DNA from: 2-02-FULL-55-14 sp964534125
GTDB lineage: Bacteria > Bacteroidota > Ignavibacteria > UBA10030
Reading direction: 5' to 3'
NCBI GenBank assembly: GCA_964534125.1
Contig: CAZHOJ010000004.1
Coordinates: 186,001-250,000 of the forward strand
Length of the DNA stretch: 64,000 nucleotides
Each line of letters opens with the position of its first letter. The stretch's first letter is position 1. Both the position numbers and the translations under genes were made by a program. Shown piece by piece: positions 34,525 to 43,821 of this stretch. The notes beneath the pieces are model-generated. The model searched no databases, was not told where the DNA came from, and was given only the letters and a program-made list of their open reading frames with translations.

Positions 34525-35919
34525 CTATCGGGCGGTCGAGCGGAGCCAGGCGCCGGCCTCATCGGCTGTGCGCCGTGCGCTCATCACGCAATCCCCGACG
34601 GAGATCCCGCCGAGATAATTGCTGCAGAACGAAAGCCCGGGGAAGTCCGCCCGCCACCGTTCCAACGCATCGGTGATGCGTGAATACCCGAGCGTGTACT
34701 GGGGAATGGCCTTCTCCCAGCGAGTGACGCGGTAATATACTGGTTTTCCCAGAATATGCATAATCGAACCGAGCTCCTGGTCGCACAACCCCACAAGTGC
34801 AGTATCGTCTGTCCGGAGTTCCTCCGGTTGACGTGCTCCCCCGACGAAGACTGTGAATGCCGCATGTCCCTCCGGCGCGCGACCTGCGAACAGGCTGGAT
34901 GACCATAATGCGCCGAGTATCCGCTTTCGTTCCTTACTCGGTATCAGGACGCCAAAACCGTTCAGCGGATGAGCGATGGCTTGCCGCTCGTACCCAAGGA
35001 AGACCGATGCCACGGGGGAGTAAATGATGGACCGGAGCAATTCGGATACGTGTCCTGAGAATGGATCAAGAAATTCTGCTGCGACGTAAGCGGGGACCGC
35101 AAGGATGAGAGCGCGTGTCCGCACTTCATCGGTACCGGAACCATTCCCAATGGTTACATGATACCCGTCGACGTCACGGGCGATGGAACGCACAGGCGTG
35201 GAAAGCCTGAGAGCGCTGCCCAGCGAACGGGCCAGAGCGGTTGGCAGCTGCTGCATGCCGCTGCGGAAAGAGAAAGACTCGGCGCGGTCCTTCGCTTTCT
35301 CCGCACGTTTCCGCCGCTCTCTCGCGCCGCCGATCATGCCCCGGATGAGCCCGCCGTACCTTTCTTCGAGGGCATAGAGCTTTGGGAAGGCGGACCGCAC
35401 GGACAAATCCTCCGGCCGTCCGGCAAAAACGCCGGCAACGAACGGATCGATCGCATAATCGAGGAACTCGGGCCCCAGCCGGCGACTCACGAACTGAGCG
35501 ACGCTCTCTTCCTCCTTCGCTCGCCCGATGAAGGGTTCTCCCATCAGGCGGACCTTTCCTCTCCATGAGAACAGCGGAGACCGGACGAAGGCGGGTGGAG
35601 AGAGGGGGAGCGCGTGCATCGCGCCGTTCCGGACGATGAACCGGTTGTTCCCGACAGGATCCGCATATCTGAGTTCCTCCTCCAAGCCACACTCCTGGAA
35701 GAGGTCCTTAAAGAGCGGAGTCGTCTCGAGGGCGCTGTTCGGACCCGTCTCTATGAGGAAGCCGTCCTCCCGCACCGTCTTCATCGTCCCGCCCGGATCC
35801 GCATCCCGCTCCAGGACGAGCACGCGGTGGCCGGCCTTCACAAGCCAGTGGGCGGTACTGAGGCCGGAAATTCCGGCACCGACGATGACGGCATCGTATC
35901 GGTTGTCAGGGCTGCTCAT
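34525..35919 (-). CDS. hemG: Protoporphyrinogen/coproporphyrinogen oxidase (HemY type)
   Basis: A 464-residue FAD protein. The start has the dinucleotide-binding motif VIVGAGISGLSTAHWLVKAG and LERDADPGG, then GFLIETGPNSAL, the substrate-site signature of PPOX. It oxidises protoporphyrinogen IX (or coproporphyrinogen III) to the porphyrin and is oxygen-dependent in characterised members of this family. The ATG at 35919 overlaps the hemH stop. Many authors call this form hemY; choosing between proto- and coproporphyrin substrate needs comparison with known enzymes. Confidence 0.9.
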   Translation of the reverse strand: MSSPDNRYDAVIVGAGISGLSTAHWLVKAGHRVLVLERDADPGGTMKTVREDGFLIETGPNSALETTPLFKDLFQECGLEEELRYADPVGNNRFIVRNGAMHALPLSPPAFVRSPLFSWRGKVRLMGEPFIGRAKEEESVAQFVSRRLGPEFLDYAIDPFVAGVFAGRPEDLSVRSAFPKLYALEERYGGLIRGMIGGARERRKRAEKAKDRAESFSFRSGMQQLPTALARSLGSALRLSTPVRSIARDVDGYHVTIGNGSGTDEVRTRALILAVPAYVAAEFLDPFSGHVSELLRSIIYSPVASVFLGYERQAIAHPLNGFGVLIPSKERKRILGALWSSSLFAGRAPEGHAAFTVFVGGARQPEELRTDDTALVGLCDQELGSIMHILGKPVYYRVTRWEKAIPQYTLGYSRITDALERWRADFPGLSFCSNYLGGISVGDCVMSARRTADEAGAWLRSTAR

Positions 35920-36986
35920 GAGGACCTGTACCAAGGGCAGAGGACCGGCTCCGGACGATGGCCGTCTGCCTGCTCACGGAGCCGCATGCAGGCGGATGAA
36001 GGGTTCGCTGCCGATTGCAACCGGGCCGTCACGAGGTCTGACAAGCACCGGATGAAAAGAGGGTGATCGTTCAGCGCCGGCATGACATGCATATGTCGCA
36101 CCCCCCATCGCTCGGCTTCTTCTCTGAGCTCGATCCCGATCTCATGAAGCGTCTCGATATGCTCGGTGACGAACGCTACGGGAATGATGAGGAGATTCTT
36201 CCGTCCCCGTCGAATCGTTGCCTCGACGGTGTCTGTGAGGGAAGGGGAGAGCCATTTCTGGGGACCCACTTTGCTCTGATAGCACAACGTATGAGGTGAT
36301 GACCAACCGCCTTTCGCCGCCACCGCGCGAACGGTCGCTTCCACCTGCAGCTGATACGGGTCTCCTTTGCGGATGTAGCTCAGCGGCACACCGTGAGCGC
36401 TGAAAACCAGGTCGATCTCCTCGTGGGGCAGGCCCGGGAACGATGCGTATGCCTCATTGATCCTGGCAACGTATGCATCCACGAGCAGCGGATGGGTCGG
36501 GTAGCAGCAGATGAGCTGTGCGGGTGTCGTCACTCCTTCCTGTGCGGCCAGACGGTTCCATTCGTTCAGGCTGGAGTAGGTCGTCGATCTCGAGAACTGC
36601 TGGTAAAGCGGCAGCAGGATGATCCGATCGAATCCGCCCGCCTTCACTTGCCGGACAGCCTCGCTCGTGAGGGGATGCCAGTATCGCATGGCGACGAACG
36701 TGGTCGCGTCGAGCCCTTGCTCCCGCAACATCTTCTGAAGCGCGGTGGCTTGCGCTGTGGTCAGCTCGAGGATGGGAGACCGTCCGCCGATCTCAGCATA
36801 ATGCTTCTGTGCATGCGGGGCGCGATTCTTCGAAATGTAGCGGGCAAGAGGTTTGCCGAGGAACGACGATCCCGGAAAATCGAAGATGTCGGGGTCGGAG
36901 AACAGGTTGTAGAGGAAGGGCTGGACAGATTCGAGCGAATCGGGACCTCCCAGCTGGAAAAGCACGACTGCAATCTTCTGTGACAC
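35916..36986 (-). CDS. hemH: Ferrochelatase
   Basis: A 356-residue protein from a GTG start at 36986 with an AGGAGG site before it. KIAVVLFQLGGPDSLESVQPFLYNLF and the active-site region VFSAHGVPLSYIRKGDPY identify HemH, which inserts iron into porphyrin. The C-terminal SKVGPQKWLSPS and the AFVTEHIETLHEIGIE block are also typical. The last 25 or so residues (after ATARLQSAANP) are less conserved. It is fifth of the biosynthetic genes in the leftward haem operon, 52 bases after hemE. Confidence 0.93.
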   Translation of the reverse strand: MSQKIAVVLFQLGGPDSLESVQPFLYNLFSDPDIFDFPGSSFLGKPLARYISKNRAPHAQKHYAEIGGRSPILELTTAQATALQKMLREQGLDATTFVAMRYWHPLTSEAVRQVKAGGFDRIILLPLYQQFSRSTTYSSLNEWNRLAAQEGVTTPAQLICCYPTHPLLVDAYVARINEAYASFPGLPHEEIDLVFSAHGVPLSYIRKGDPYQLQVEATVRAVAAKGGWSSPHTLCYQSKVGPQKWLSPSLTDTVEATIRRGRKNLLIIPVAFVTEHIETLHEIGIELREEAERWGVRHMHVMPALNDHPLFIRCLSDLVTARLQSAANPSSACMRLREQADGHRPEPVLCPWYRSS

Positions 36987-37038
36987 GAGGGCACTCCTCC
37001 TGATGCTGCGAAGGGATCGTCGATCCCTCCCGCCGGGA

Positions 37039-38094
37039 CTATGTGTGGAATCGCGGGCTTTCCTCCTTGACCGCATCGACGAACGCGCGTGCATGCTCGA
37101 CGGGAATGTCAGGAAGGATGCCATGACCAAGGTTGAAGACGTGCCCGGGGCCATGGCCGAACTTCTCGAGGATCGACACGACCCCTGCACGGATCCGATC
37201 CGGTGGCGCATACAGCATCGTTGGGTCCAGGTTCCCTTGAAGGGCGGCCTTGCCTCCGATGCGGCGCTTCGCTTCGGCCATGTCGATGGTCCAGTCGATG
37301 CCGACCACGTCTGCACCGGTCTCCGCGATGGCCTCGAGCGAATGGCCCGTATCCTTGCAGAAGACGATGACAGGGGCCTTCTCCCGATGGAGGCGGGAGA
37401 CGATACGCTCGATATACTGAAGAGAGAACTCCCGGAACTGGTCGGGAGGCAGCAGACCGCCCCATGTATCGAAGATCTGCACGGCCTGTGCACCTGCGGC
37501 GATCTTTGCATTAAGATAATCGGTGACGGTGTCCGACAGCAGCGACAGCAGCGCATGGGCGTCATCCGGCGAACTGTAGATGAGCTCCTTGATGTGTCGG
37601 AAGGACTTTGAGCCCCGTCCTTCCACCATGTACGACGCGAGCGTCCAGGGGGAGCCGGCAAAGCCGATGAGGGGCACGCGTCCCGCGAGCCGGCCGCTCG
37701 TGAGCCGGAGAGCATCCATTACGAACCGCAGTTCCGTCTCGGGGTCAGGCCGTTTGAGGCCGTCGATGTCCGCTCGTGACCGGAGAGGGGAGGGAAATTG
37801 CGGCCCGCCTTTTCCTTCCTCCACGACCAGCTGCATCCCCATCGCCTCAGGAACAACGAGGATGTCGGAGAAGATGATGCATGCATCGACTCCCACGAGG
37901 TCGACAGGCTGAATCGACACCTCCGCGACGAGCTCGGGCGTGTGACACATCGTGAGAAAGTCATAGTTCTTCCTCACGGCCCGGTATTCCGGGAGGTAGC
38001 GTCCGGCCTGCCGCATCATCCAGACGGGTGTCCGCGGCACCGGTTGCCGGCGACAGGCTCGAAGGAACAGATCGTTCGTCAGGGTTGTTTTCAT
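37039..38094 (-). CDS. hemE: Uroporphyrinogen decarboxylase
   Basis: A 351-residue enzyme with PVWMMRQAGRYLPEYR (about 22-37), the signature of HemE, and the second signature GFAGSPWTLASYMVEG (about 140). It converts uroporphyrinogen III to coproporphyrinogen III. Its ATG overlaps the hemD stop by four bases. Confidence 0.95.
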   Translation of the reverse strand: MKTTLTNDLFLRACRRQPVPRTPVWMMRQAGRYLPEYRAVRKNYDFLTMCHTPELVAEVSIQPVDLVGVDACIIFSDILVVPEAMGMQLVVEEGKGGPQFPSPLRSRADIDGLKRPDPETELRFVMDALRLTSGRLAGRVPLIGFAGSPWTLASYMVEGRGSKSFRHIKELIYSSPDDAHALLSLLSDTVTDYLNAKIAAGAQAVQIFDTWGGLLPPDQFREFSLQYIERIVSRLHREKAPVIVFCKDTGHSLEAIAETGADVVGIDWTIDMAEAKRRIGGKAALQGNLDPTMLYAPPDRIRAGVVSILEKFGHGPGHVFNLGHGILPDIPVEHARAFVDAVKEESPRFHT

Positions 38095-38900
38095 GCGTCG
38101 TCAAGTTTTCTGAGTGTTGTCCGCCCCGATGCGGCATGCTCTCTGATGGCCGCGACGAGATCCTCCGTCCGAGGCGTCGCAGCGATGATCTCGGCTCGCA
38201 GCCCCGCAGCTTCGGCAGCAGCAGCTGTCGTTGGCCCGACGGCTGCGATCGTCGTGCGCTGAAAGCAATCGATGCCGAACGTTTCGAGGATGTTGCGCAG
38301 CGCGGACGGACTGAAGAACGCAGCATACCCGATGGATCCCGCCAGCAACCTCTCACGCACGTCGCTCACAGCCCCTGCATCGGGAAGGACCGTCCGATAG
38401 ACGATGACCTCATCGACGCGCGCTTCGTGGGCGCGGAGTTCGGCCGGGAGGTCATCGCGGGCGATATCGCTCTTGGGGAAGAGGTATCTTCTGCCGCGAA
38501 CATCTGCCATACCGAGCGACGCTGCAAGACTGCGGGCAGACCCGACGTCCGGGACAAAGTCCGCGGCGATACCTTCAGCGACCAGCGCCTCCTCCGTCTT
38601 TTTCCCGACTGCTGCGATCTTCTTCCCTTTGATGATCGAACGGCCGTCATCGCGGATGGCATCCAGACGTCCGAGGAATGACCGGACCGCACGGCGGCTT
38701 GTGAAGATAATGCCATCATAGGATGGAAGGTTCCCGATCGCCTCGTCGCAGGGAGACCAGTCATCCGGGGGTATGATGCTGATGCCGGGAACGGCAACAG
38801 TTGCCAGTCCTGCGATTTCGAAGAGCGGTGCGATGAGCGCGTTGTCTTCGTCGCTTCGTGTCAGCAGGATGGTCGGTCTCTGGCCGGTCAGGGCAGTCAT
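38091..38900 (-). CDS. hemD: Uroporphyrinogen III synthase
   Basis: A 269-residue protein with the two-lobed HemD layout. Diagnostic pieces are TILLTRSDEDN at the start, YDGIIFTSRRAVRSF (about 76-90) and YAAFFSPSALRNILE (about 195), followed by AAVGPTTAAAAEAAGL. It closes hydroxymethylbilane to uroporphyrinogen III. HemD is weakly conserved, but position between hemC and hemE makes the call firm. It overlaps both neighbours by four bases. Confidence 0.9.
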   Translation of the reverse strand: MTALTGQRPTILLTRSDEDNALIAPLFEIAGLATVAVPGISIIPPDDWSPCDEAIGNLPSYDGIIFTSRRAVRSFLGRLDAIRDDGRSIIKGKKIAAVGKKTEEALVAEGIAADFVPDVGSARSLAASLGMADVRGRRYLFPKSDIARDDLPAELRAHEARVDEVIVYRTVLPDAGAVSDVRERLLAGSIGYAAFFSPSALRNILETFGIDCFQRTTIAAVGPTTAAAAEAAGLRAEIIAATPRTEDLVAAIREHAASGRTTLRKLDDA

Positions 38901-39847
38901 GCTTCGGGGTCCTGCGCGGCCGGACGGATCTTCGCGAGGATCTCTCGCCCGCCCGCTTCGAGCATTTTCCCGGCAAGGGAGGTGCCGAGCAGCTCAGGGT
39001 CATCGGCAGAACCGGTCGCTGCATCGCGCACAGTCCTGCGTCCGTCCAGACTCCCGATGAACGCCTCAAGCTTCACGTGTGCGTGTTCGTGGGTTGCGAG
39101 CGTTCCGATAGGGACCTGGCAACCCCCTTCGAGGTGCCGCAGGTATGCGCGTTCTGCCCGGACCGCGAGCGCAGTCTCCTCGTGATGCACGATGCGCAGG
39201 AGCCCCTCGAGCTCACTATCGCCTTCCCGGATCTCGATGCCGAGGGCTCCCTGGCCGACAGCCGGCAGCATCACATCGAAGGGGATCACTCCGGCGATCC
39301 GGTCTTCCCATCCAAGCCGTTTGACGCCGGCCCGGGCGAGGATCATTCCGGCCCAGTCGGACGATTCCAGTTTTGCCATGCGTGTGTTGAGATTCCCGCG
39401 GATATCGACGATGGTGAGGTCGGGTCTCCAGGCAAGCATCTGGGATGCGCGCCGGAGGCTTCCCGTTGCGACCGTGCTGCCCTGCGGAAGGTCATCGAAC
39501 GAGGCCACAGACAATGAAGGATGAGCGATGAACACGTCATGGGGATCCTCCCGCTGTGTGATCGCGCCGATCATGCATCCCTCAGGAAGCAGGGTGGGGA
39601 GGTCCTTGAGGCTGTGCACTGCAAGATCGATCGTTCCATCGAGCAGTGCGCGCTCGAGCTCTTTCGTGAACAGGCCTTTATCCCCGACCTTCGACAGGGG
39701 GGCATCGAGGATCTTGTCGCCGAGCGTTTTAATGATCTCGATCCGGACGGACAGTCCCGGATACGCCTTTCGAAGGAGGGCGCTAATATGTTCGGATTGC
39801 CACAGGGCCAGCGCGCTGCCGCGCGACCCGAGGATCAGGTCACGCAT
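38897..39847 (-). CDS. hemC: Porphobilinogen deaminase
   Basis: Starting at ATG 39847 the product has 316 residues. LILGSRGSALALWQSEHI is the usual N-terminus, TVATGSLRRASQML the substrate region, and the dipyrromethane cofactor Cys lies in EGGCQVPIG. It polymerises four porphobilinogens. The start lies eight bases inside the end of hemA. Confidence 0.94.
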   Translation of the reverse strand: MRDLILGSRGSALALWQSEHISALLRKAYPGLSVRIEIIKTLGDKILDAPLSKVGDKGLFTKELERALLDGTIDLAVHSLKDLPTLLPEGCMIGAITQREDPHDVFIAHPSLSVASFDDLPQGSTVATGSLRRASQMLAWRPDLTIVDIRGNLNTRMAKLESSDWAGMILARAGVKRLGWEDRIAGVIPFDVMLPAVGQGALGIEIREGDSELEGLLRIVHHEETALAVRAERAYLRHLEGGCQVPIGTLATHEHAHVKLEAFIGSLDGRRTVRDAATGSADDPELLGTSLAGKMLEAGGREILAKIRPAAQDPEA

Positions 39848-41129
39848 CGTGCTCTTCTTCCGCTGAGTGTTCCCGGTGCAGGCCGAAGAGCTTCCGGATG
39901 GCGCTGATGGAATTGACCCGCTCGAAGGTCGGCTCATCGTGACCGTTGCGGATCTGGGAGATGGGAGTATGAAGGATCTTGTTGACGATCCGCCGGGTGA
40001 CGATCTCCAGCAGTTCGCGGTCCTTCTCGTCGAACCGGTTGATGTTCTTCTCGACCTCCGACCTTCGTATCTCTTCCGCCATGCGGGTCAGGTCCTTGAT
40101 CGTCGGGGCGACCTCCAGGGACGATGCCCATGCGAAGAAGTTCGACACCTCCCCGCCGGCGATGGACTCGACCTTCGGTACCTGCGCCTTCCGCTTCGAG
40201 AGGTTCTCGTCGACCATCGTGCGCAGGGTGTCGATGTCATACAGAAAGACGTTGTCCAGTTTTCCGGCAGCGGGATCGATGTTCCGGGGTACACCTATAT
40301 CGACCAGGAAAAGTGCCCCGCCGTGGCGATGGCGGGTGGCCTCTTCGATGTCGCCTGCGGTGAGGATCGGCTCATCGACCGTCACGGAGGAGATGACGAT
40401 GTCCACATCGCGGAGGGCTGCGCGGAACCTGTCGAACGGGAGGACATCAGCTGCGAGCTCCGCTGCAAGGGCCTCGGCCCGCGTGTGCGTCCTGTTGGTG
40501 ATGGCGAGAGAACCGATATTCTTTCCCCGAAGATGCTTCGCCGTGATCTGTGCTGTTTCCCCTGCGCCGATGATGAGCGCTGATTTTGTGTGGAGGCTTT
40601 CGAAGATGCGTTCTGCGAGCTCCACCGATGCGTAGCCGATCGTCACAGCCCCCTGGCCGAGGGAGGTTTCCGAGCGGACCCGTTTGCCGGTGTGGAATGC
40701 TGTCTGGAACAGCCTGTTCATGACCGTATGGGCCGTCCCTGCTTCGACGGCAAGCCGGAATCCGTCCTTCACCTGCATGAGGATCTGGACGTCGCCGAGG
40801 ATCATCGAGTCGATGCCGGAGGCGACGCGGAACAGATGTTCGGCAGCATCCTTATCATGAAAGACGGCAAAGTGCTCGTGCCTCATTGCCGGGCGGGTCT
40901 TCTTCAGGCGGTTGAGAAGGTCGATGAACTTCTGCGGGTCCGCTTTTTCCGTATCGGGCACAACGTACAGTTCTGTCCGGTTACACGTCGAGAACAGGAC
41001 CGCCTCTGCGCATCCTTGGGCCGCTACGGCCGGAAGAGCCGCCCGGATCTCATCGTCGGAAAACCAGAGCTTCTCCCGGAGCTCGACCGGCGCTGTATGA
41101 TGCGATATGCTGAGACAGAAGAGGTGCAT
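39840..41129 (-). CDS. hemA: Glutamyl-tRNA reductase
   Basis: A 429-residue protein from ATG 41129, one base after the hemX stop. The nucleophilic Cys is in STCNRTELYVV (about 50), and SGIDSMILGDVQILMQVKDG is diagnostic. An NADPH-binding ALIIGAGETAQ (about 185) and a C-terminal dimerisation helix follow. It starts the C5 route to 5-aminolaevulinate. hemL and hemB are not in the window. Confidence 0.95.
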   Translation of the reverse strand: MHLFCLSISHHTAPVELREKLWFSDDEIRAALPAVAAQGCAEAVLFSTCNRTELYVVPDTEKADPQKFIDLLNRLKKTRPAMRHEHFAVFHDKDAAEHLFRVASGIDSMILGDVQILMQVKDGFRLAVEAGTAHTVMNRLFQTAFHTGKRVRSETSLGQGAVTIGYASVELAERIFESLHTKSALIIGAGETAQITAKHLRGKNIGSLAITNRTHTRAEALAAELAADVLPFDRFRAALRDVDIVISSVTVDEPILTAGDIEEATRHRHGGALFLVDIGVPRNIDPAAGKLDNVFLYDIDTLRTMVDENLSKRKAQVPKVESIAGGEVSNFFAWASSLEVAPTIKDLTRMAEEIRRSEVEKNINRFDEKDRELLEIVTRRIVNKILHTPISQIRNGHDEPTFERVNSISAIRKLFGLHREHSAEEEHDA

Positions 41130-41130
41130 G

Positions 41131-41949
41131 TCAGACAAAGCGGTGGAAGCTGGTGAAGAACAGATTGATCGCTGTCATGGAGAACACCGAAATGACGAAG
41201 CCGCTGATGGCGATGACCATCATGCGCCGTCCCTTCCAGCGGGCAGAGCGCCTGGCGGTGAGCGCAACGCCATAGATGAGCCAGATGATGATGGTGCCGA
41301 TGAGCTTCGGGTCAGCGTAGCTGAAGTCGGCGAACGCCCGGGGGAGCCAGATGAGACCAGCGATCATCGCGACAGCAAGAAAAATGAAGCCGAGCCAGAT
41401 GGAGAAGACAGACATCCGCTCCAGGTTCTCAAGGCTGGGGAGCTTGCGATAGATAACGCCAAACCGGGTCTTCTTCATCTCGTGATACAGCATCAGATAG
41501 AGGGACCCATACACTGCTGAGAGGGTGATCGCCGAATATCCCGCGAGGGCCGATGCGACGTGGAGCCCGAAGTATGCGCTCCTCAGGACCTCCTTGACCT
41601 CCAGCAGGTCCTCTATAAAGAGAGAGGAGACGAGTTGAAAGCCGAATGCGAACATGAGCACGAAGTAACCGGTCTCGTGCTGCCCCGTTCGGGTCTCAAT
41701 GGCCGTGTAGGCTGCTGTCGTTGTGAATGCAAGGAGTGTGAGGATCTCGAACACGTTCGTTGCCGGTGGATGGTCGAACGCGACGGTCCTTGCCACCAGG
41801 TACACCGCATGGAGGATCAGTAGACCTGCGAGAAGCCCGCGTTTTGACCGCTGGGCCCAGGCGACGTCCGAGAAAAATCCCTTCCCATACGCATAGATGA
41901 CGGAGGCATAGGCCAAGGGGAGAAGAATGGTCAGGATATCGATAAGCAC
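41131..41949 (-). CDS. CcsA/HemX-like membrane protein
   Basis: A 272-residue protein with about eight hydrophobic segments, related to the CcsA haem-handling family and to HemX, which often precedes hemA. The HYLVARTVAFDHPPATNVFE-like region (about 48-68), FGLHVASALAGYSAI (about 128) and a late IIWLIYG resemble the conserved His-bearing helices of CcsA. The full tryptophan-rich WWD motif is absent, which favours HemX over a haem lyase. It is first of the leftward haem operon. Confidence 0.8.
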   Translation of the reverse strand: MLIDILTILLPLAYASVIYAYGKGFFSDVAWAQRSKRGLLAGLLILHAVYLVARTVAFDHPPATNVFEILTLLAFTTTAAYTAIETRTGQHETGYFVLMFAFGFQLVSSLFIEDLLEVKEVLRSAYFGLHVASALAGYSAITLSAVYGSLYLMLYHEMKKTRFGVIYRKLPSLENLERMSVFSIWLGFIFLAVAMIAGLIWLPRAFADFSYADPKLIGTIIIWLIYGVALTARRSARWKGRRMMVIAISGFVISVFSMTAINLFFTSFHRFV

Positions 41950-41980
41950 GGATTCCGCTCAGTCACAGATGGATTATCAA

Positions 41981-42009
41981 AAACTAGACAATAGTCGTAC
42001 CACATACAA
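41981..42009 (-). promoter_or_regulatory. Candidate promoter of the haem operon
   Basis: On the minus strand TTGTAT, 17 bases, TAGTTT, with TTG following. It has correct spacing and lies about 32 bases before the hemX start. The -10 is only partly like the consensus. Confidence 0.4.
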
Positions 42010-42071
42010 TTTCGGGCATTCTGGGGTTCCCCCTTCTCAAAAAAGGGAAGCAGAACACCCTGATTGTCGTA

Positions 42072-42100
42072 TTGCCTTTCGGAATTGACCGGGGTATATT
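42072..42100 (+). promoter_or_regulatory. Candidate sigma70-type promoter of the M20 peptidase gene
   Basis: TTGCCT (42072-42077), 17 bases, TATATT (42095-42100). The following TG gives TATATTTG, which also fits the Bacteroidota TAnnTTTG form. The coding start is about 59 bases downstream. Confidence 0.5.
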
Positions 42101-42158
42101 TGTGCACCCCAGAGGCGGGTATGTTTCCTCTCATTCTATTCCGATAGGCAAGGCACCC

Positions 42159-43538
42159 ATGGACAATATCCTTTCGTACGTCGAATCCAACAAGCAACGA
42201 TATCTGGACGAGCTGAAGTCGTTCCTCGCGATCCCGAGCGTCAGCTCCCAGTCCAATCATGATGGCGATACGCGTGTATGCGCAGAGTGGGTGGCGGAAG
42301 AGATGCGTCGGGTTGGCATGGACAACGTACGCATCTTCGAGACGGCCGGTCACCCGATCGTGTATTCGGAGTCGCTGAAGGTGCCGGGAGCACCGACGGT
42401 CCTCTTCTATGGACACTATGATGTTCAGCCGGTCGACCCGGTCGAGCTGTGGACCTCCCCGCCCTTCGAGGCGACGGTCCGGGGGGACAATCTGTACGGC
42501 CGCGGTACTGCGGACGACAAGGGGCAGATCTTCATCCACTTCAAAGCGCTCGAAGCATACAAGGAGAACGGCGTTCCGCTCCCCATCAACATGAAGATGC
42601 TGATCGAGGGAGAAGAGGAGGTCGGTTCTGAACACCTGGCCGATTTCGTCAAGGAGCACAAGGACCTGCTGAAGGGCGACCTCGTTCTGATTTCGGACTC
42701 CTCGATGTTCGCGAAAGGCGTCCCGTCGGTCTGCTACAGCCTCCGCGGGCTGGCATACATGGAAGTGGAGCTCGAAGGACCGAACACGGACCTGCACTCC
42801 GGTACGTTCGGCGGATCGGTCCATAATCCCATCCAGGCTCTGTGCGAGATGATCGCATCGTTGCATGACAGCAAGGGGCGCGTCACCATTCCGGGATTCT
42901 ACGATGACGTCCGCAAGCTGACGAAGGCCGAGCGGGATGCATTCAAGAAGCTCCCGTGGAGCGATGCGAGATACAAGAAGCAGCTCGGACTGAAAGAGCT
43001 GTACGGTGAGGCAGGCTTTACGAGTCTCGAACGCGTATGGGCTCGCCCGACGCTCGAGTGCAACGGTATCTGGGGCGGCTACACGGGGGAAGGAGCGAAG
43101 ACCGTGCTTCCTTCGAAGGCCCACGCAAAGATATCAATGCGCCTCGTCGCGGACCAGAAGAGCAGCAAGATCGCAAAGCTGTTCGAGAAGCATATCTTGA
43201 AGATCGCGCCGAAGACCGTGAAGGCGAAGGTCATTAATCATCACGGTGGCGAGGCGGCCATCACGCCGATCGACAGCCCGGGTGTACAGGCGGCAGTGAA
43301 GGCACTCGAGAAGGGCTTTGGGAAGAAGCCGCTGTATCAGCGCGAAGGAGGGTCCATTCCGATCGTCGTGCAGTTCAAGGAGATCCTCGGACTCGACACG
43401 GTGCTGCTCGGATTCGGTCTTCCGGATGAGAACGCTCATGCTCCGGACGAGCACATTAATCTCGACAATTTCTTCGGCGGCATCCGTACGTCGGCGCACT
43501 TCTATAATGAGCTGCCCGAGATATGGCGGAAGAAGTAG
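42159..43538 (+). CDS. M20-family metallopeptidase (dipeptidase)
   Basis: A 459-residue protein from ATG 42159 (an upstream in-frame ATG at 42072 falls inside the promoter). Zinc ligands are recognisable: His in FYGHYDVQP (about 90), Asp in GRGTADDKG (about 121), Glu-Glu in GEEEVGSEH (about 155), Asp in ISDSSMF, and a late His in NAHAPDEH. A dimerisation domain lies between. Family members hydrolyse dipeptides such as Xaa-His; the substrate is not predictable here. The gene stands alone, divergent from the haem operon. Confidence 0.92.
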   Translation: MDNILSYVESNKQRYLDELKSFLAIPSVSSQSNHDGDTRVCAEWVAEEMRRVGMDNVRIFETAGHPIVYSESLKVPGAPTVLFYGHYDVQPVDPVELWTSPPFEATVRGDNLYGRGTADDKGQIFIHFKALEAYKENGVPLPINMKMLIEGEEEVGSEHLADFVKEHKDLLKGDLVLISDSSMFAKGVPSVCYSLRGLAYMEVELEGPNTDLHSGTFGGSVHNPIQALCEMIASLHDSKGRVTIPGFYDDVRKLTKAERDAFKKLPWSDARYKKQLGLKELYGEAGFTSLERVWARPTLECNGIWGGYTGEGAKTVLPSKAHAKISMRLVADQKSSKIAKLFEKHILKIAPKTVKAKVINHHGGEAAITPIDSPGVQAAVKALEKGFGKKPLYQREGGSIPIVVQFKEILGLDTVLLGFGLPDENAHAPDEHINLDNFFGGIRTSAHFYNELPEIWRKK

Positions 43539-43821
43539 GAAGGAGAGAGTAGTGAGACTGGTGCGTCTCTCATCTTCCATCTCACTCCTTCGCACCTTTG
43601 TTCATTGTCCCGTAGGCGGATAGATTGCATTCACGCCGGGCCCCAAACTTGGCGCAAAGGTCCGATCCGGTTCCCCCCTCCCGGTATCGACGAAATGGAT
43701 GGGAACTATCCATAAGACCTGCGGGACAAAGTTGTTCCATCGAGCCCGGCCGATCCGGTCGGGCTCGATGTTTTGCGGGGAAGAAGGACAGGCCTGATCA
43801 CACGATGACACGACACACGAT
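43539..43821 (+). other. Non-coding stretch before the cNMP/DUF1003 gene
   Basis: No gene seen. It holds a small GAGAC/GTCTC hairpin just after the peptidase gene (43554-43569) and a CGAGCCCG/CGGGCTCG hairpin (43741-43767) followed by ATGTTTT, possibly a weak terminator or leader structure. Confidence 0.5.

Noticed and set aside
41131..41949. A second cytochrome c haem lyase (CcsA)
   Set aside because: It is CcsA-related, but the tryptophan-rich haem motif is missing and it heads the hemA operon, so HemX-like is the better call.
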